Shown in pieces: positions 38,026-51,531 of a stretch of 64,000 bases of DNA. The DNA is from Hirudinaria manillensis. Its lineage: Eukaryota > Annelida > Clitellata > Hirudinida > Hirudinidae. Both the position numbers and the translations under genes were made by a program. The notes under the pieces are model-generated. The model saw only the letters and a program-made list of their open reading frames with translations, was not told where the DNA came from and made no database searches. How positions within the stretch are numbered: position 1 is the stretch's first letter; each line of letters starts with the position of its first letter. The stretch lies in contig CM067531.1 in the NCBI GenBank assembly GCA_034509925.1, forward strand, positions 7,888,319 through 7,952,318, read 5' to 3'.

Positions 38026-41000
38026 TAGACATTGTTAACGATGTCTCTCAAAGACACTGCCGTTGGATATGGAAAGACAGATGGCTGGATGTCACTTTAG
38101 ATTTTGAAAGCCGGCCAAGACAAGGCAAATCCGGTTCACAGGATAGCCACCCTGACCCCAATAACTGGGTCCGGGGTATGGAAGCCCCATAAAGAACATT
38201 TGGCCACGAATGACTCGAGTCGGAACAAAACGCGCTCTTTCTTTCCCGGCCGCATAAACTTGGGGCTTGAAGGCAAAGTTACGATTTACGACTTTCTGGG
38301 GGGGAACTGGGGATTGTTCGAGTATGGGTGGACCCTGGCATCGTATATCGTCCGAGAACTCCCCCTAACGTCGTCGTCATCGTCATCATCATCTTCGTCA
38401 TCGTTTTTGGAGATCCACTCAAACTATCTGTCGATCTTATTCTCTTCAATTCTACAACGCTAATCCTTAGAGCGCCCCTAATGAATTCAGGAGGGCAAAA
38501 AGTTCAATAGGTCAGAGTTCGTTCGAAGGTCCTTCAGGGTGGAATGGATGGCGAGATGGATGAGCGGAGATGCACGCTTGGTAAATGGCCGGGTGGGTGG
38601 TTGACTGGGTGGGTGGATTGCTGGCCGGCCGGCGTCACGTTATGGACGCATATATTTCTGCGTTCACGGACGCAAACCTTTTACGAGCGCAAGATTTACG
38701 CAGCTCGAACGAGATCCTATCACGAGACCGGAAGTGGAAAGATGGCGGAGGACTGAGAGACGCTACGACGGAGGAGAAAACTAGGAGAGAGAATGTGATT
38801 AGGCGAGAGAGAGAGAGATAAAATGGACAGCAGAGCGCCAAATTATCCACCGGACTGATTGATACGGATTTGTTGATTAGTCGCTGAGTGGTTCCATTGA
38901 TCAATCATTGATTGAAATTAATTCCAAGTTGCGCTAGGAAGGAGTATAGAATTGAAGAGTCCATTTGAGGATTTTTTCGCAAAACACTTGGAAACGTTTG
39001 AGCAGCGAAATTTTTACGACCAATTTTTTATTAACGAATTTTAATTTTTATTAATAGATTTTTAATTAAACAAAACATGATGGCAATCCAAAAGATCCCG
39101 TTCACAACCAAATTACCAATATTTGCATCACCCCCTTCCGCCATCCTTTCAAGCTCCCCATCCCCAACCCCGTAAGCCACACCATACCCCCCTCCAAACG
39201 GCCAATGGACCGGGGAAAAGCCGGCGGGGCAAATTTGCCACTCACTTCTTAATCTTAGACTGAAGACTTATTGCCGAAAGCTCTTGTGACGTCACCTACG
39301 CGGAGCCCGGCATCATTCTCCAAACGCCCTAATCGCTACAATGGAGATTACGACGCAGCCAACCATTCGTCACTGGGAGAAGGTTTGTTTGTCTGGGAAG
39401 GATGGGGGTGGGTGGATGGATGGGTGTGTGGGTGGATAGATGTATGGATGGGTGTCCCTTGGATCGTTGAGACAGGTTGTGGAAGTTGCAGTCGTTTGGT
39501 TATTGTTTCGGTTATGGATGGACATTGATTGAAGAACGGACGGATGGATGATGGACTCATGGATGGACGGATGGATGGACACCGAACCGTGCACACGATG
39601 TTCAACTCTTATTGTGCTCAGGGGAGCATCATGAGGTAATGGACAGAGGAGTTTTCGGTGAATGCTTCCTCGACTGCTTACGTGGTTACCATGACGACCG
39701 GTGGTTGTTTCGCCATTCTCCAAAACATCTCTCGACAATCTTTTGTTCTAATACCTTAATTGATCCACCTAACGCATAAATTCGCTGCATATTTCATTTA
39801 ATAAACAACCGACGAAAAAAATCGATTCATGCCAGTCATCTTCCTGTAATTGGGTGGCAATGCCCATCTACCCGTTCACTCACCCACCCACACTGGGGCG
39901 AACTGAAGCGATTCGAGGGCGGCCTGTTTAGGGGAAAGAGAGAGGGAGAGAGAGATATGGAGAATGAACAGGATGACGTCATAAATCTGCCTGGAAGCAA
40001 CGAGCAATAAACTTTTGATACGTCAGACCATTCCAGGTCTTAATAGGAAAGGCCTGAATCTATAGTCTGGACGTCGCAGGCGCGTGCGCGGCGCCTATTT
40101 TAGCGCACGATCCTTTGCGTCGGACAGACGATCTTTTGCATCATTGCCCCAGGAACGACCACTGATTTCTCTCTGAGTAGCTCTAAGGACCCATTGAGGT
40201 AGATTTGAGTTGGCAAAACTGTGGGTGGATGGAAATTTATGACCTATTGGGGTGATGATGGGTGGGTTCGAATATGGCGCTGCCTGACATCATCGGAATT
40301 CAGTAGAGTGGGTTTACGCCGAACGAGGTTCTATGTAGCTATAACGCAAAGGTAAATTCATTTGCGCTAGATAAATGACGGAGTGATTCCACACTCAGCC
40401 ATCGAGTTGACTGGAAGATAACCGACTCCCATTTCACTGATTAGCATATTGGACGTTATTATTGCTAAGTGCATCATGGAGATAGACCTACAGATGGACC
40501 AGTTGATAGTTTACTGGACGCAGAAAGAAAAATGAAATAATGATAGACTAAAAAACGGGATTTGGATGTCTTGTGGAGATGTTGCTAATCTAATGATAGA
40601 CTCCCGGCCAATCTTATCAGTCATCGAAGGGCTGAACCAGTGCCCTGGTAGAATGGCCAACATGGGGCACCTTAATACACAGAGCTGCTTAATGATGGTT
40701 CCAGTGTCAGACTAGGACGGCGAACGCTATCACGACCCATTACGCACGACGTAATCATCTCGTCTTGGAACCCATTTTTGTCTCCTGCTTCTGTCCATCA
40801 CCACGCCCAGGGCAGTACAAGGAAACGATGGGGTAAGTTTTGCACCAGCCCCTATGCCAGCCGTCCATCCGTCCACTCAATTCCTCTCCGTACCGCTATC
40901 TCTCTCGCTTCTACGCACGCGCCGTCATAAATAAGTCGGCCGAGCCGTATAGAGGTCTTTTAGCGACATCCATCATTGGAACGCCCCTGCGCCTGGTGGT

Positions 41001-41060
41001 CGATACATTCTTTCTCGGCGTTCCCCCTTCCCCCCCGTCGCAGCCCCCCAATGCACACCC

Positions 41061-41225
41061 TTATCACCTACCCACTCTTATCACCCCTTATCGCACCCTA
41101 CCCTCATTTGTCGCACCACTACCTTATCACGCACACGCGCGCACTCACCCTTATCTCATCCCCCTTATTACCCGTTATTGAAATAACCCCCTATCACACC
41201 ACCACCCGTATCGCACCACCATCCC
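41061..41225. repeat. Degenerate CCCTTATC repeat / GATA-site cluster
   Basis: Seven or more variants of ccttatcac, cttatcgcac or ccctatcac are strung through 165 bases of C-rich sequence. It can be read as a diverged minisatellite or as a homotypic cluster of GATA-factor sites (TTATC is the reverse of GATAA). Confidence 0.6.
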
Positions 41226-41260
41226 CCCTGGTCAGGCGCTATCGACGATCTGTGCCATAA

Positions 41261-44200
41261 TTTCTTCGGCGGCGCTCTCCCTGGTCCTCTCAGATCGGTG
41301 CCGGTGTTATTACATTAACGGAGCAGAGTTACGAGCGCCTGCTTAGCCTCAAGAAGGGCACCCTTTCTCTCTATGCATGTGTGTGTGTCTGTGTTTTTGT
41401 ATCTGTCCGTGTTTGTATATTTGTCTGTGACTCAGAGGGATAGGAAGCTATATGGACGGACGTATGGACGGATGAATAGACTGGCTGATAGATGGAATTA
41501 TGGAAGGGGAGTGAGTTCAGGCATACTTCTTCTGACTGTTTTTAAGAGCTCATCAGTTTGTACTTTCCACCAGCAAGCAAAACGCAAAAGTAACGAAACG
41601 ACCTTTCAGAAAACACTCAACACAACCTTCCCATTTCTTCTTCGCTGGTCCGTTTTTTTTCCTGGCTGATTTTTACTATTTTTTCTACTTTTTTTCTCTC
41701 AAATTTGAGAAATATGAGCGTCAAATGATGGCGTTAAATAAATTATGCTTTTAGATGTCGGACCTTGTCGTGGCTGTTGCTGTAGTGGTTCTGGACTATG
41801 CTAAGATTAGGTCATGGAATAGGACTGTACTAGCTAAAACTGAGACTAATATTAACGTAACGTTAAAACATTGATCATTTAAAAAAATTGATTTTGTCAA
41901 AATTCGTTTTTAAGTAATAATTCTTTTTTTATATTATTATATTTTGGAATTGCTTTTTCATCGTTTGTCCCCCAAAGAGGAAGCCATTACCCACCACGTG
42001 ATAGAACACGTGACTTTAATTCGGGATGGAGAGATCGCAGCTGAAAGAGAGAATCCGGGGAATTGATTCGCATTTATCAGGCTGGGGATTGGCTAATACA
42101 AAAATAAGATGTTCGGCTATCTCTATCTTCGTCGTCGTCGTCGTCATCATCATCAACATCGTCAACGTATACCTTCCATTATCATCTTTTTTTTGCCATT
42201 TCACAACAAATAGAAGGTCCGGGGAAAACCCAGGCATATACAATGCTCGTTAGGACACAGAAAACACCACAATCCAACCTAAAAGTTCAAAAATTGTTGC
42301 AACAGGGTTGATGTTATTCTGGGTAGGATGCGTAAGATAGGTGGGTTGAGTAGGTTGGGCAGTAAAGTCGTGATTGTAATGTTGTGATTGTGCTTGAAAA
42401 GATGAATTGAACGGCTTACTAGTCTTAATCTCACTCACCCACCATAAGTGTACTTAAGGGCCCATTCACCCACTCACTCATTTACTCACCCGTATGCCCA
42501 CTCATTCACCCACACATTTACCCACCCACACCCGCAAACACACACAACCGCCTTCCACCCACTCAATCAGGTTGGAAGGGAGTTGCGAGTGCGGCGATAA
42601 AAATGCCAGTCTTAGGCCCTAAATACACCGAGGAAGTTATGCCGTGTCGTCTTCCGGCCGTCAATCACCCTTCCTCCCTACCCCTGCCTCATTCCTTACC
42701 CCCTTCTCTTTCATGGGGCCCTATCTCCCCATCCCCACCTCACCCTGGTCCTGTTTAAAGTCCTCCACGGTCTCACCCAGTTCCATTGCTCAGTCCGGGC
42801 ATCGTTCATGAAGGTTTATGGAGACAGAAAAAAATAAAGAGGTCTTAAAAACGTGTTTCGAGAATCAAGAGAGAGAGAGAGAGATGGAAAAAAAAAGAAA
42901 ACGAGTAAGTGAATGAGTGATTGCCGGAGCGAAAAGGAGTGACGAAAGGTGGAGTGAACGGTTGTTGACAATCGGTTTGTTTATTTTCGCCTCTTGCGTC
43001 AATGGGTGCAGCACGTCGATTTGCTATCCTCAACGTGTATCGTGATTTAAGTGATAGGATAGGAAGAACATAAGGACGGATGGATGATTGGATGGGCAGA
43101 GAAATGGATGACAGACAGGCCGGATGATGATGACGATCCTGCTGGATGGACTGAAGAACAAGGTTAACCTCAAACAGTAAAGAACATTACTCAGCTCCGA
43201 CTATTGGCTATTGACTGGTCAGATATGCACAACTAGGGAAATGACTTATACTCTGGTCAACGGGAGAGAGACACAGACGAACAGACAAACAGAGAGGAAT
43301 AGATAGAAAGAAAGAGATAAAGAAAGAGAACGAGAAGTTGAGGAGAGGGAAATGAAAGGAGCCGGCTACGGAGGAAGAATTATTTAAACAGACAAGAAGA
43401 TGCCAACGAGATGATATACAAGGACGGGTAACGTTCAATGGAGTGGCCTAGTCTTCAATTAGCCGACACCCCACTCCAAGTGATGTACTTTCATCCATCC
43501 ATCCATCCATTCATTCATTCTTCATTCTCTCATCCGCTCACTCAATCTCCACTGTTGACCTCTACCCTGAATTACTTTGACTCGCATGACCACCTGAGGG
43601 AATTTGAATCCTGGATTTCTTTGCTCTTTGATTTTTTGTTGTTCTGGTTGGTAGGACTTTTATAAGATTTTTTACCTCACCATAGTGATAGTGATTTCTG
43701 AATAGTAAGATGATTACGATGTCTAGTTAATTGTGGAGATCTTAGTGATAGTGGTGATGATGATAACGGTGATGATGACGACGATGGCGATGATGATGAT
43801 GGAAGCGTGATGGAGCTATCGGTGGTCCCATGGTTTTATTGAGCTACTTTTTCTGCATTTATAACAATAGGTCATCAATCCATCATCGTCGTCGTCCTCG
43901 TCGTCGTCGTCATAAACAGTAACAACAGCGTTTCTGACGTCATCGCCGTCGTCGTCATCATCATCATCACTACTAGTACCCTGGTCGACAGCCTGGGCGA
44001 TAATTGGATCACCATTGGACGAAACCAGACAAGGACAAGATGGCGGCTGGACCCGACTTGATTCTTTCAAGTGGATCAATTAAATGCAATTTTAACGCAT
44101 TGATTTATCGGTTATCAATCGTGAGTGAATTCCTGATTCCACCCCAGATGGGGTGAAAAATTCGAGGGGGTACATAATCCGGGGGAGAAATGATGAGTCA

Positions 44201-46530
44201 GAGAAAGAGTTATGAGACGATTATCCCATAATATAATTAATATTATATAATATTATATAATAATTAATATTTAAAAAGAAAATCAAACGATTTAAATATC
44301 GTATTTATTAAATGCGTTCAATAAATATTTTACAGACTTCATTCCTCGATTTTTGCATATTTTTTAAAAAATTAATTTAAAAAAATCAAGGGCTTTTGGA
44401 ACACTTCACTACCACGCAAATGGATAATCAAAACCAAGTTTCCTTTTCTATTGTCACTAGGACGTCACCTGAAAAACAACATGGCGGATGTGGAAAGCCA
44501 ACTGGAGTAAACAAAAGTCGAGCATTTAATAAAATAAAAAAAACCCCATCGGTACAAAATGGATGCCACTTACAACCACCATTTGGTGACTGATAGAATG
44601 CCTCTGTGACGTCATCGTCATCAACATCATCATCACCACCGATTCAGATTAACCCCATCATCGTCAACATTCTCCTCCTCCTCCTCCTCATCATCATCAT
44701 CATCATCATCACCATCGTCGTAGTCATCACTACTAACATGGAGGAAAAAGTCAGAGCAAATAAATTTGGCGACAAGAGGTCGCCATAATTTCATTAAACG
44801 ACGAACATTTTCATTTCCAAATTCTCGACCCTTTTTAAATCAATAATTTCTCCCCCAACGAGAGCGGCGCCATTGTCGGGCGCCTACGTGGAACGCCATT
44901 GGTCGACAGGAGATGACGTCACCGGAACAATTAATGTGTTCTTGCGCCTCGTAAAAACACAAATAGCGCTCGGCGCTAAAAGAGGCGAGAGGCGCCCATA
45001 AAAATCGTGCCCGGCGCTACTTTTTTGTCTCTCTTCTCTTTTGTAGTCCTCCGCTCTTTTGAAGAGCATGGCGCAAGGATATCCTTGCAACATGTTTCTC
45101 CGCAGAGTGTATCCATCCGCGGGTTGCCCTAGGTCGGATTGAATGCGGCTCCTGGGTTTACTGTTGTGCGCCTTGTCCCCTTAGAAAAAATAAATAAATT
45201 CATAAAAAAATGGCGACCATAAAGCAGTGCCATGAATATTTATAGAGATCTAAAATGCCTGTCGGGGAGGTCCCTGAACGGCTTATGAATACTTAATCTG
45301 CATAATTAATGCGGCGATTATCATAAATCATGTTAAATAAGCCACGAGAAGTTACCTCAACGTCCCGACTCAGCCACCCATTTCCATTCGCCGTTTTTCA
45401 CCCACGGATACCCAATACCCCTCAACAGCCACCCATCCACCCACTCCAGCGCCAAGTGGGTTGCCGGCGCCCCCACAAAACTAGCGCGGAATTTATCAGA
45501 AGTTTCGTCGGGGGTCATCGAGCGGTCTCTAAATCACTTTTATAGAGCCCTGAATGCTGCAGACAGGATGTGCTTACCACAGGGCGTTCGACGAAATGCG
45601 TCGGTATTTGTCCTGGCGCTTGAGCTTCGACAAATGGGGAGGGTTAGAGAATAGAGGTGGGTGGGTGTGAGATTGGGGGGTTGAGGTCAACAGGGATAGG
45701 TTCCCTCTCGGAGGTTAAGGATGGGTTTTGCTTTTTGAGAGAATTTACAAACAGGGGTCTTCTAGTTTGGGGTTGGTGGAGTTTTCCTTAAAGAACGGTA
45801 TGACAACAAGAACGGCAGTGGTATAGAGTAAAACGCCATTCATTCTTTCACTCCCTGCTACAATAAATCATCCTACCCATCATTCTACCCACTCACTCAC
45901 CCACCCACAACCCATCCAATCAGTCCGATATTGAAACTTTATTCCCTCAATAAATCCTGCTGTCATCCCGCGAGACAGCGGTTGCAACCAATTACCGATC
46001 GACTTATCAGTTGATAAACATCCATTCTCCCGCCACAATTGACTTGGGGAGTCAACCTCCCCAGGGATGAAACAGCCTACCCCGTTCTCAGGCACGGCTT
46101 TCCAACCGGAGTGACCCGTTGACTCACGCTAGCCTTTTATCCCCCTGATACCATTTGTCCATCCACCTACTTGTCTGTCTATCCATTCATCCGTCCGTTC
46201 ACCCATCCATCCAACCGTCCGTCCATCCACCCATGCAGTCAAACTTCTTATGTCAGATCTCTCTTTGATCAGCCTCGGCTCTCATGGCTCTGTTTCTCAG
46301 GGTCCTTAAACCACTCTACCACATGTCCACGTCTTTGGACTTAAGGTTATCGTATGGCATAATAACAATAATAACATTATGATTATTCTGATTAATATTA
46401 ATTATTGTATTTATTAATTATTATAATTATAGTTATTATTACTCTTATTAGTAATATTTATTATTATTATTTAATTCACAAATGTCATTAATTCAACGTT
46501 AAACACCTCAAAATGGTTTGATAATATTTT
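41261..46530. other. Gene-free stretch with islands
   Basis: No gene is supported. Non-repetitive islands appear at about 41990-42080 (two CACGTG sites at 41995 and 42007), 42580-42800, 44860-45080 and 45200-45320. The island at 44860-45080 includes gccattgg, gatgacgtcaccgg and a cluster of ggcgc words with cccataaaaatcg. GAT/GTC arrays lie at 43750-43800, 43885-43965 and 44610-44725, with CCAT/CACC-type stretches between. Confidence 0.5.
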
Positions 46531-46560
46531 AACACAATGTACCAATATATATCCAGTAGT

Positions 46561-46870
<310 letters not shown>

Positions 46871-47196
46871 GTGGTTATAATAAATCATAAAAAACGAAAT
46901 TCAATCAAATTATAGAAAATATTTTTCCGAACGCTTTAATTCACCCCAAACTCGATTGATGGATGGCGATGTTTTGAAACATGTCCGATGGTGTAATCAT
47001 AATCATCATCACTATCATCATCTTCTTCCTCTTCCTCATCACCATCATCACCATCGTCGTCGTCGTCGTCATCCTCAACCCAGTTATGGTCGCTGAGTGA
47101 TTGGCTTATTAGGACAAATGCCGACAGAACGAGGTTGCTGAGATAACAAGCCACGCAATGATTACGACGGGAGAAAAACAAGAAGCCTCTTGCAAA

Positions 47197-47223
47197 GATG
47201 ATGACGACGGCTATGACGACGAT

Positions 47224-47259
<36 letters not shown>

Positions 47260-47290
47260 GATAACGATGATGATGACGACGTTGACGACG
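47197..47290. repeat. GAT/GAC trinucleotide repeat
   Basis: A run of alternating GAT and GAC units gives poly-aspartate on the plus strand. It has no coding context. Confidence 0.85.
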
Positions 47291-47939
47291 TTGACGTGCG
47301 AGAACAAGAACATACGGTTATACGCGAACAACGATTTATGAGAGAGTGAATGATGAATGGATGGCTGGATGGGTGGGTGGGTGAGTGGTTGAGTGAGTCA
47401 ACGACTGGATGAGCGAATGAGTGAGTGAGTGAATGAATGAATGAATGATCGAGCGAATGGCTGAACGAGCGGAGGAATGAACGAGGGAGTGAAGAGATGA
47501 AAGAGTGTAAGGAGTAGGAACTCCTGTTGCCATCAATCTTAATGCTTGGTGCATCTTTTTTCGCACCGCTTCGCTCTTCCTACGTTCCAAGTTTTACGTC
47601 CTCCACTCCTCTCTATTTCCTCTCCATCTCTCCATTGCTGGTTGTATCGCTAGATGTACGCCTTTGTCAGGCTGTATTTTGTCTGCGTATTCGTACGGAT
47701 TTGGTGATGGATGCGACAACACCGTCTTGAGGAGTATTCGTTAAGTCACCTTGTCTATGCTCCTTGTTTATAGCGCTTTGTCTCGGTGTATGTTCGTATA
47801 TGTATCTTTCCTTGTATCATTGCATCTCATCGTTTGTATTCTTGCATCGATGGGAAAGCATAGGACGCAATTTCCCTAAGAGTGGAACAGCAAGAGCCAT
47901 CGATGACGTCATTAACAACAACAATGACAATATTTATTA

Positions 47940-47940
<1 letters not shown>

Positions 47941-47982
<42 letters not shown>
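47941..47982. repeat. (ATT)n microsatellite
   Basis: About fourteen perfect units, followed at once by a GTCATC-rich stretch. Confidence 0.95.
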
Positions 47983-50799
47983 CGCCATCATCATCATCAC
48001 TACCGTCGTCATCATCGTCATCGTCAAAGTCATCGTCAACGTCGTTATGACGTCGACAATAATGGCCGCACGTCTATTCAACGTGAACAAAAGTAAACAA
48101 GCAACGAAGACAACAACAACAACAGCAGCAAACATCAACAACAACAACGACGACGAACTGACGTTCGTGACAGGCGACACGATTATCGACAACCAATGAA
48201 AGTTGGGGAAGCGGAGGGGGGTAGGATGTTTGGGTCGTTTGGCGTGACACCCAGGATCCCTGATCAGCAGCTAACATCGGACGCATAATATTGCATCAAC
48301 TCTACTCAATCCCCACCATCACCAACAGTCCACCCATGATGACATGGTCGAACTATTATTAAATTATCATCATCATTGGTGGTTCAACGTTCTTCTCCCT
48401 TACATCCTACTCCGTCCTTTCACTCACTCATCCACCCACTCACTCACTCACTCTGCCACTCACTCACTCCCCACCCCTACCTACTGGGTTGGCGTGGTGT
48501 TTGTCATTCCATTGCCGTGCTCCGCGACAAAAGAGGCGTTCAGTCATTTGTCTGTCTCTGGATTCGAAACGATAATTAATTGCTCTGTCGCTAGATGGCC
48601 ATTGTATTAATTAGCTATTTGTCAGACGATTCTCCTGGTCGAAAGTTGGCTTGTTCCTACTCTCCTTCCTTCCTTCCGTCCTTCCGTCTGTCCATCCATC
48701 CGTCCATTCGTCCATCCATCCATCCGTCCATTCGACCATCCAGTGCCTCTATTCTTCCATCAGTCCTTCTACTCACCACTCCGTGTAACAGTTGTGACAA
48801 CGGAAGTTGGATCTCATCTTGCCATAAGCTGTCAATACGCTCCAGTTTAATTGGCTCCGTCTAACTAGGATGATGAAGATGATGACGAGTGATGGTAATG
48901 ATGATGATGATGATAGTGACGGTGGTGATGAAGATAACGACGATTGACGATAATGATGTCGATAACGACGACAACAACTACAACAATGACGGCGTTCGAC
49001 GAAGACGTCAACAATTGACTCCATCGTCGCCGTCGTCGTTACAAGGAGACGAGATGATGGCTTCATCAATGGCGTCTCGTTAGACACGCGAGGCAGGCCC
49101 GAGTCCATCGTGGGTCTCTCAAAGGAGACCGGAAGTCGTACTTAAAAGTGAATTGGAAGAGTGGAATGGGGTGGAAGAGACAATTGCTTCCTTTCTCGTC
49201 CTTCCTCCATTCCATTGAATTCGCCGGGAACCTTTTTTTGGAAAATCATGGGAAATCATGGTCGCATTGTTGCCATCGTACTCGCTCTCGTCGTCATCAT
49301 CGTCATCGTCATCATCATCATCACTATCGTTGACGTGACGTCACCATCATCGTCAGCGTCATCAACAATATCGTCGTCACCATCACCATCATCATCTTCA
49401 TCAGCAACCGAATTACTTTTATACTGTTCTCCTTTCTCCAAGTCTTCAATCCCAGAGGCGCCTGGCTGACTGATCCCAGTACAATGGGAGATCAACTTTC
49501 ATGAACGAACCATCACTCTTTCCAGATTTTTCCAACCCACCTGTCACCGCCTTTCCGCTCGCCTCATTCATTTCTCCATCTCTCCACCCATCCGTTCACA
49601 GCCCTTCGTTGAACCGTCTCCTGTATCCATCCATCCGCCTATCTATCCATCCTTCGATCCATTTTTCCATTAATCCATATATACATCCATCCTTCCATGA
49701 AACAGAATATCGATGCTTTTTCATGCACGCATTTAAAAAAAATCCTTACCCCTTACCTTACCTGGACCGCAACATCCATGCCGTCCATCCTTGCATACTC
49801 CTCCCCCGCTCCGTACCTCTCACCTCCCCTTCTTTCTACCCACCAGCTACCCAACCACCCTCTCGCAACGAGTACTCCGGAGTGATTTATAAGATACCGA
49901 CTTATAGAGGCCTGTCTCACGGGTCCAATACGTTCCTGGATTTGTATCGGTCCGCTGTGCCGACGCCGACGATGCGGATGGCGCTCCGGGCCATCACATG
50001 TGTCCGGTCGGTCTTTCATGAAGAGGGGTGAGGGAGGTGGCTGGGTGAGCTAGGCCCGGATTGGTGTGGTGAGACACGATGGGCAGAGAATTTGTTGGGG
50101 GTTCGTAGAAAGAAAGATGGTAAAGAATTTGAAGGGAAAAAAAAATTTGAAGGAAAACTTTGGATGTAAAAATGCATCTTGATATTGTTGATGTTGATGA
50201 TGATGACGATGATTATGATTATTATTATGATTATTATTATTATTGTTATTATTATTACTATTATTTTGTTTACGATATTCTGATGTTCTTGACGCTCAGC
50301 CGTAAACATCATTACAGCATCCATCTCCATGGGATTGTCAAAACCGAAATATGGAAAATAAAACTTTAGACCTTGAGAGGGCAGATTGTAAAATGGCTTA
50401 AATGAGTGGGAGGACGGGTTAAACTAAAGTGACGGGTGGGTGGCTTGCCGGGTAGTTACCGGGGTGAGGGGGGCTACTGGGTGGTGAGTGGTCCGTCTCC
50501 CCAGCCACCCGTCGAAGCAGAGCAAAGCGTCTAATGCCGAGAAATGCCGCCTCGTTTTTATTAATTACCCCTGCATTTGCGAACAATTTATCTTCGATTT
50601 TTTCCCCTCCTCACTCATCTATCAGACACGTCACTTCCTTTCTCATTCCCCTCCCGCTCGGACCAGCTTCCTCAACGCCACTACCTCCCTACCCACCCAA
50701 CCTCTAGGGGTTCTCAGGGCTCCTCAATCATTCGCCACCCATCTTCAATCTTTCCCCTCTCTCAAGTCCAGCCCGTGCGTTTTTCACGACGCCGCCATT

Positions 50800-50855
50800 G
50801 CAGTCACGTGATATCGTTCATCATCACGTGACGTCGTTGTTCATCACGTGGTCTC
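50800..50855. promoter_or_regulatory. Three CACGTG E-boxes at exact 20-bp spacing
   Basis: CACGTG occurs at 50805-50810, 50825-50830 and 50845-50850. Two of them sit in the repeated word ttcatcacgtg. The flanks (gtcacgtga) fit USF/MITF-TFE-type bHLH-ZIP sites. The spacing is two helical turns, so all three would face one side of the helix. The motif is seen directly; regulatory use is inferred. Confidence 0.45.
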
Positions 50856-51498
50856 GCCCGAGCATCTGGACCTGGACAGACAGAAGAACCCTCCTCTTCC
50901 TCCCCCCCCCCCCCAGTCTTCAGCCAGTCCGGGGGAGCGACATCAGCTTCAGCGGTCGACGTCGCCAGGCGATTTATGGTCGTCCAAGATGGCGACGCCC
51001 TCTCCGGCGCGCCATACGTCCCTGTGACGTCATTTTTCCACTTAATGAACCGGCAATCAATCAGCGTTGCGCTGTTTAATCCTTATAAATGGTTTAATCA
51101 GCACCACTCGTTCGTCATCAATAATTATCTCAGGGGAGCTCGGAGGCAGGCCGGCAATCGAAGCAATTAATAACAACAACAACAAAATAATAATAATAAT
51201 AATAATAATAATTAATAAGCATAACTAATATATAATATTATATGAGAATTATTATTATTATTATTTCTTTGCCATTGCAGCAGCTAGTGATGTCGTTGTC
51301 GTATTTGTTGTTTTCCTTGTCATCTCGTATGACCAGGACGGCTTGGTAGGGAGATTGGGGCACACAGGGGCACATGGGGGCACAGGGTAAGGCTTAATTT
51401 ACTGTCGCCGGAGTCCGGGCGCTTATAAATCTGGTAGCTTGGAAATAATTGGCTTAAACGTGGCTTCTCTTTCCTATTCTCTCTTTCTCTACCTTTTT

Positions 51499-51531
<33 letters not shown>

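Larger units (their letters stand above)
35891..41040. other. Gene-free stretch with microsatellites and islands
   Basis: No coding gene is supported. It holds CT and GAT runs (36008-36037, 36889-36976), a TTAGGG-like array, ATT blocks and CCAT/GGAT stretches at 39410-39590. Non-repetitive, GC-richer islands lie at about 36070-36240, 37270-37430, 38640-38760, 39970-40140 and 40600-40810. Those islands carry words such as aatttatatttccc, aatttttatgacgcgc and gatgacgtcataaatc. Confidence 0.5.
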
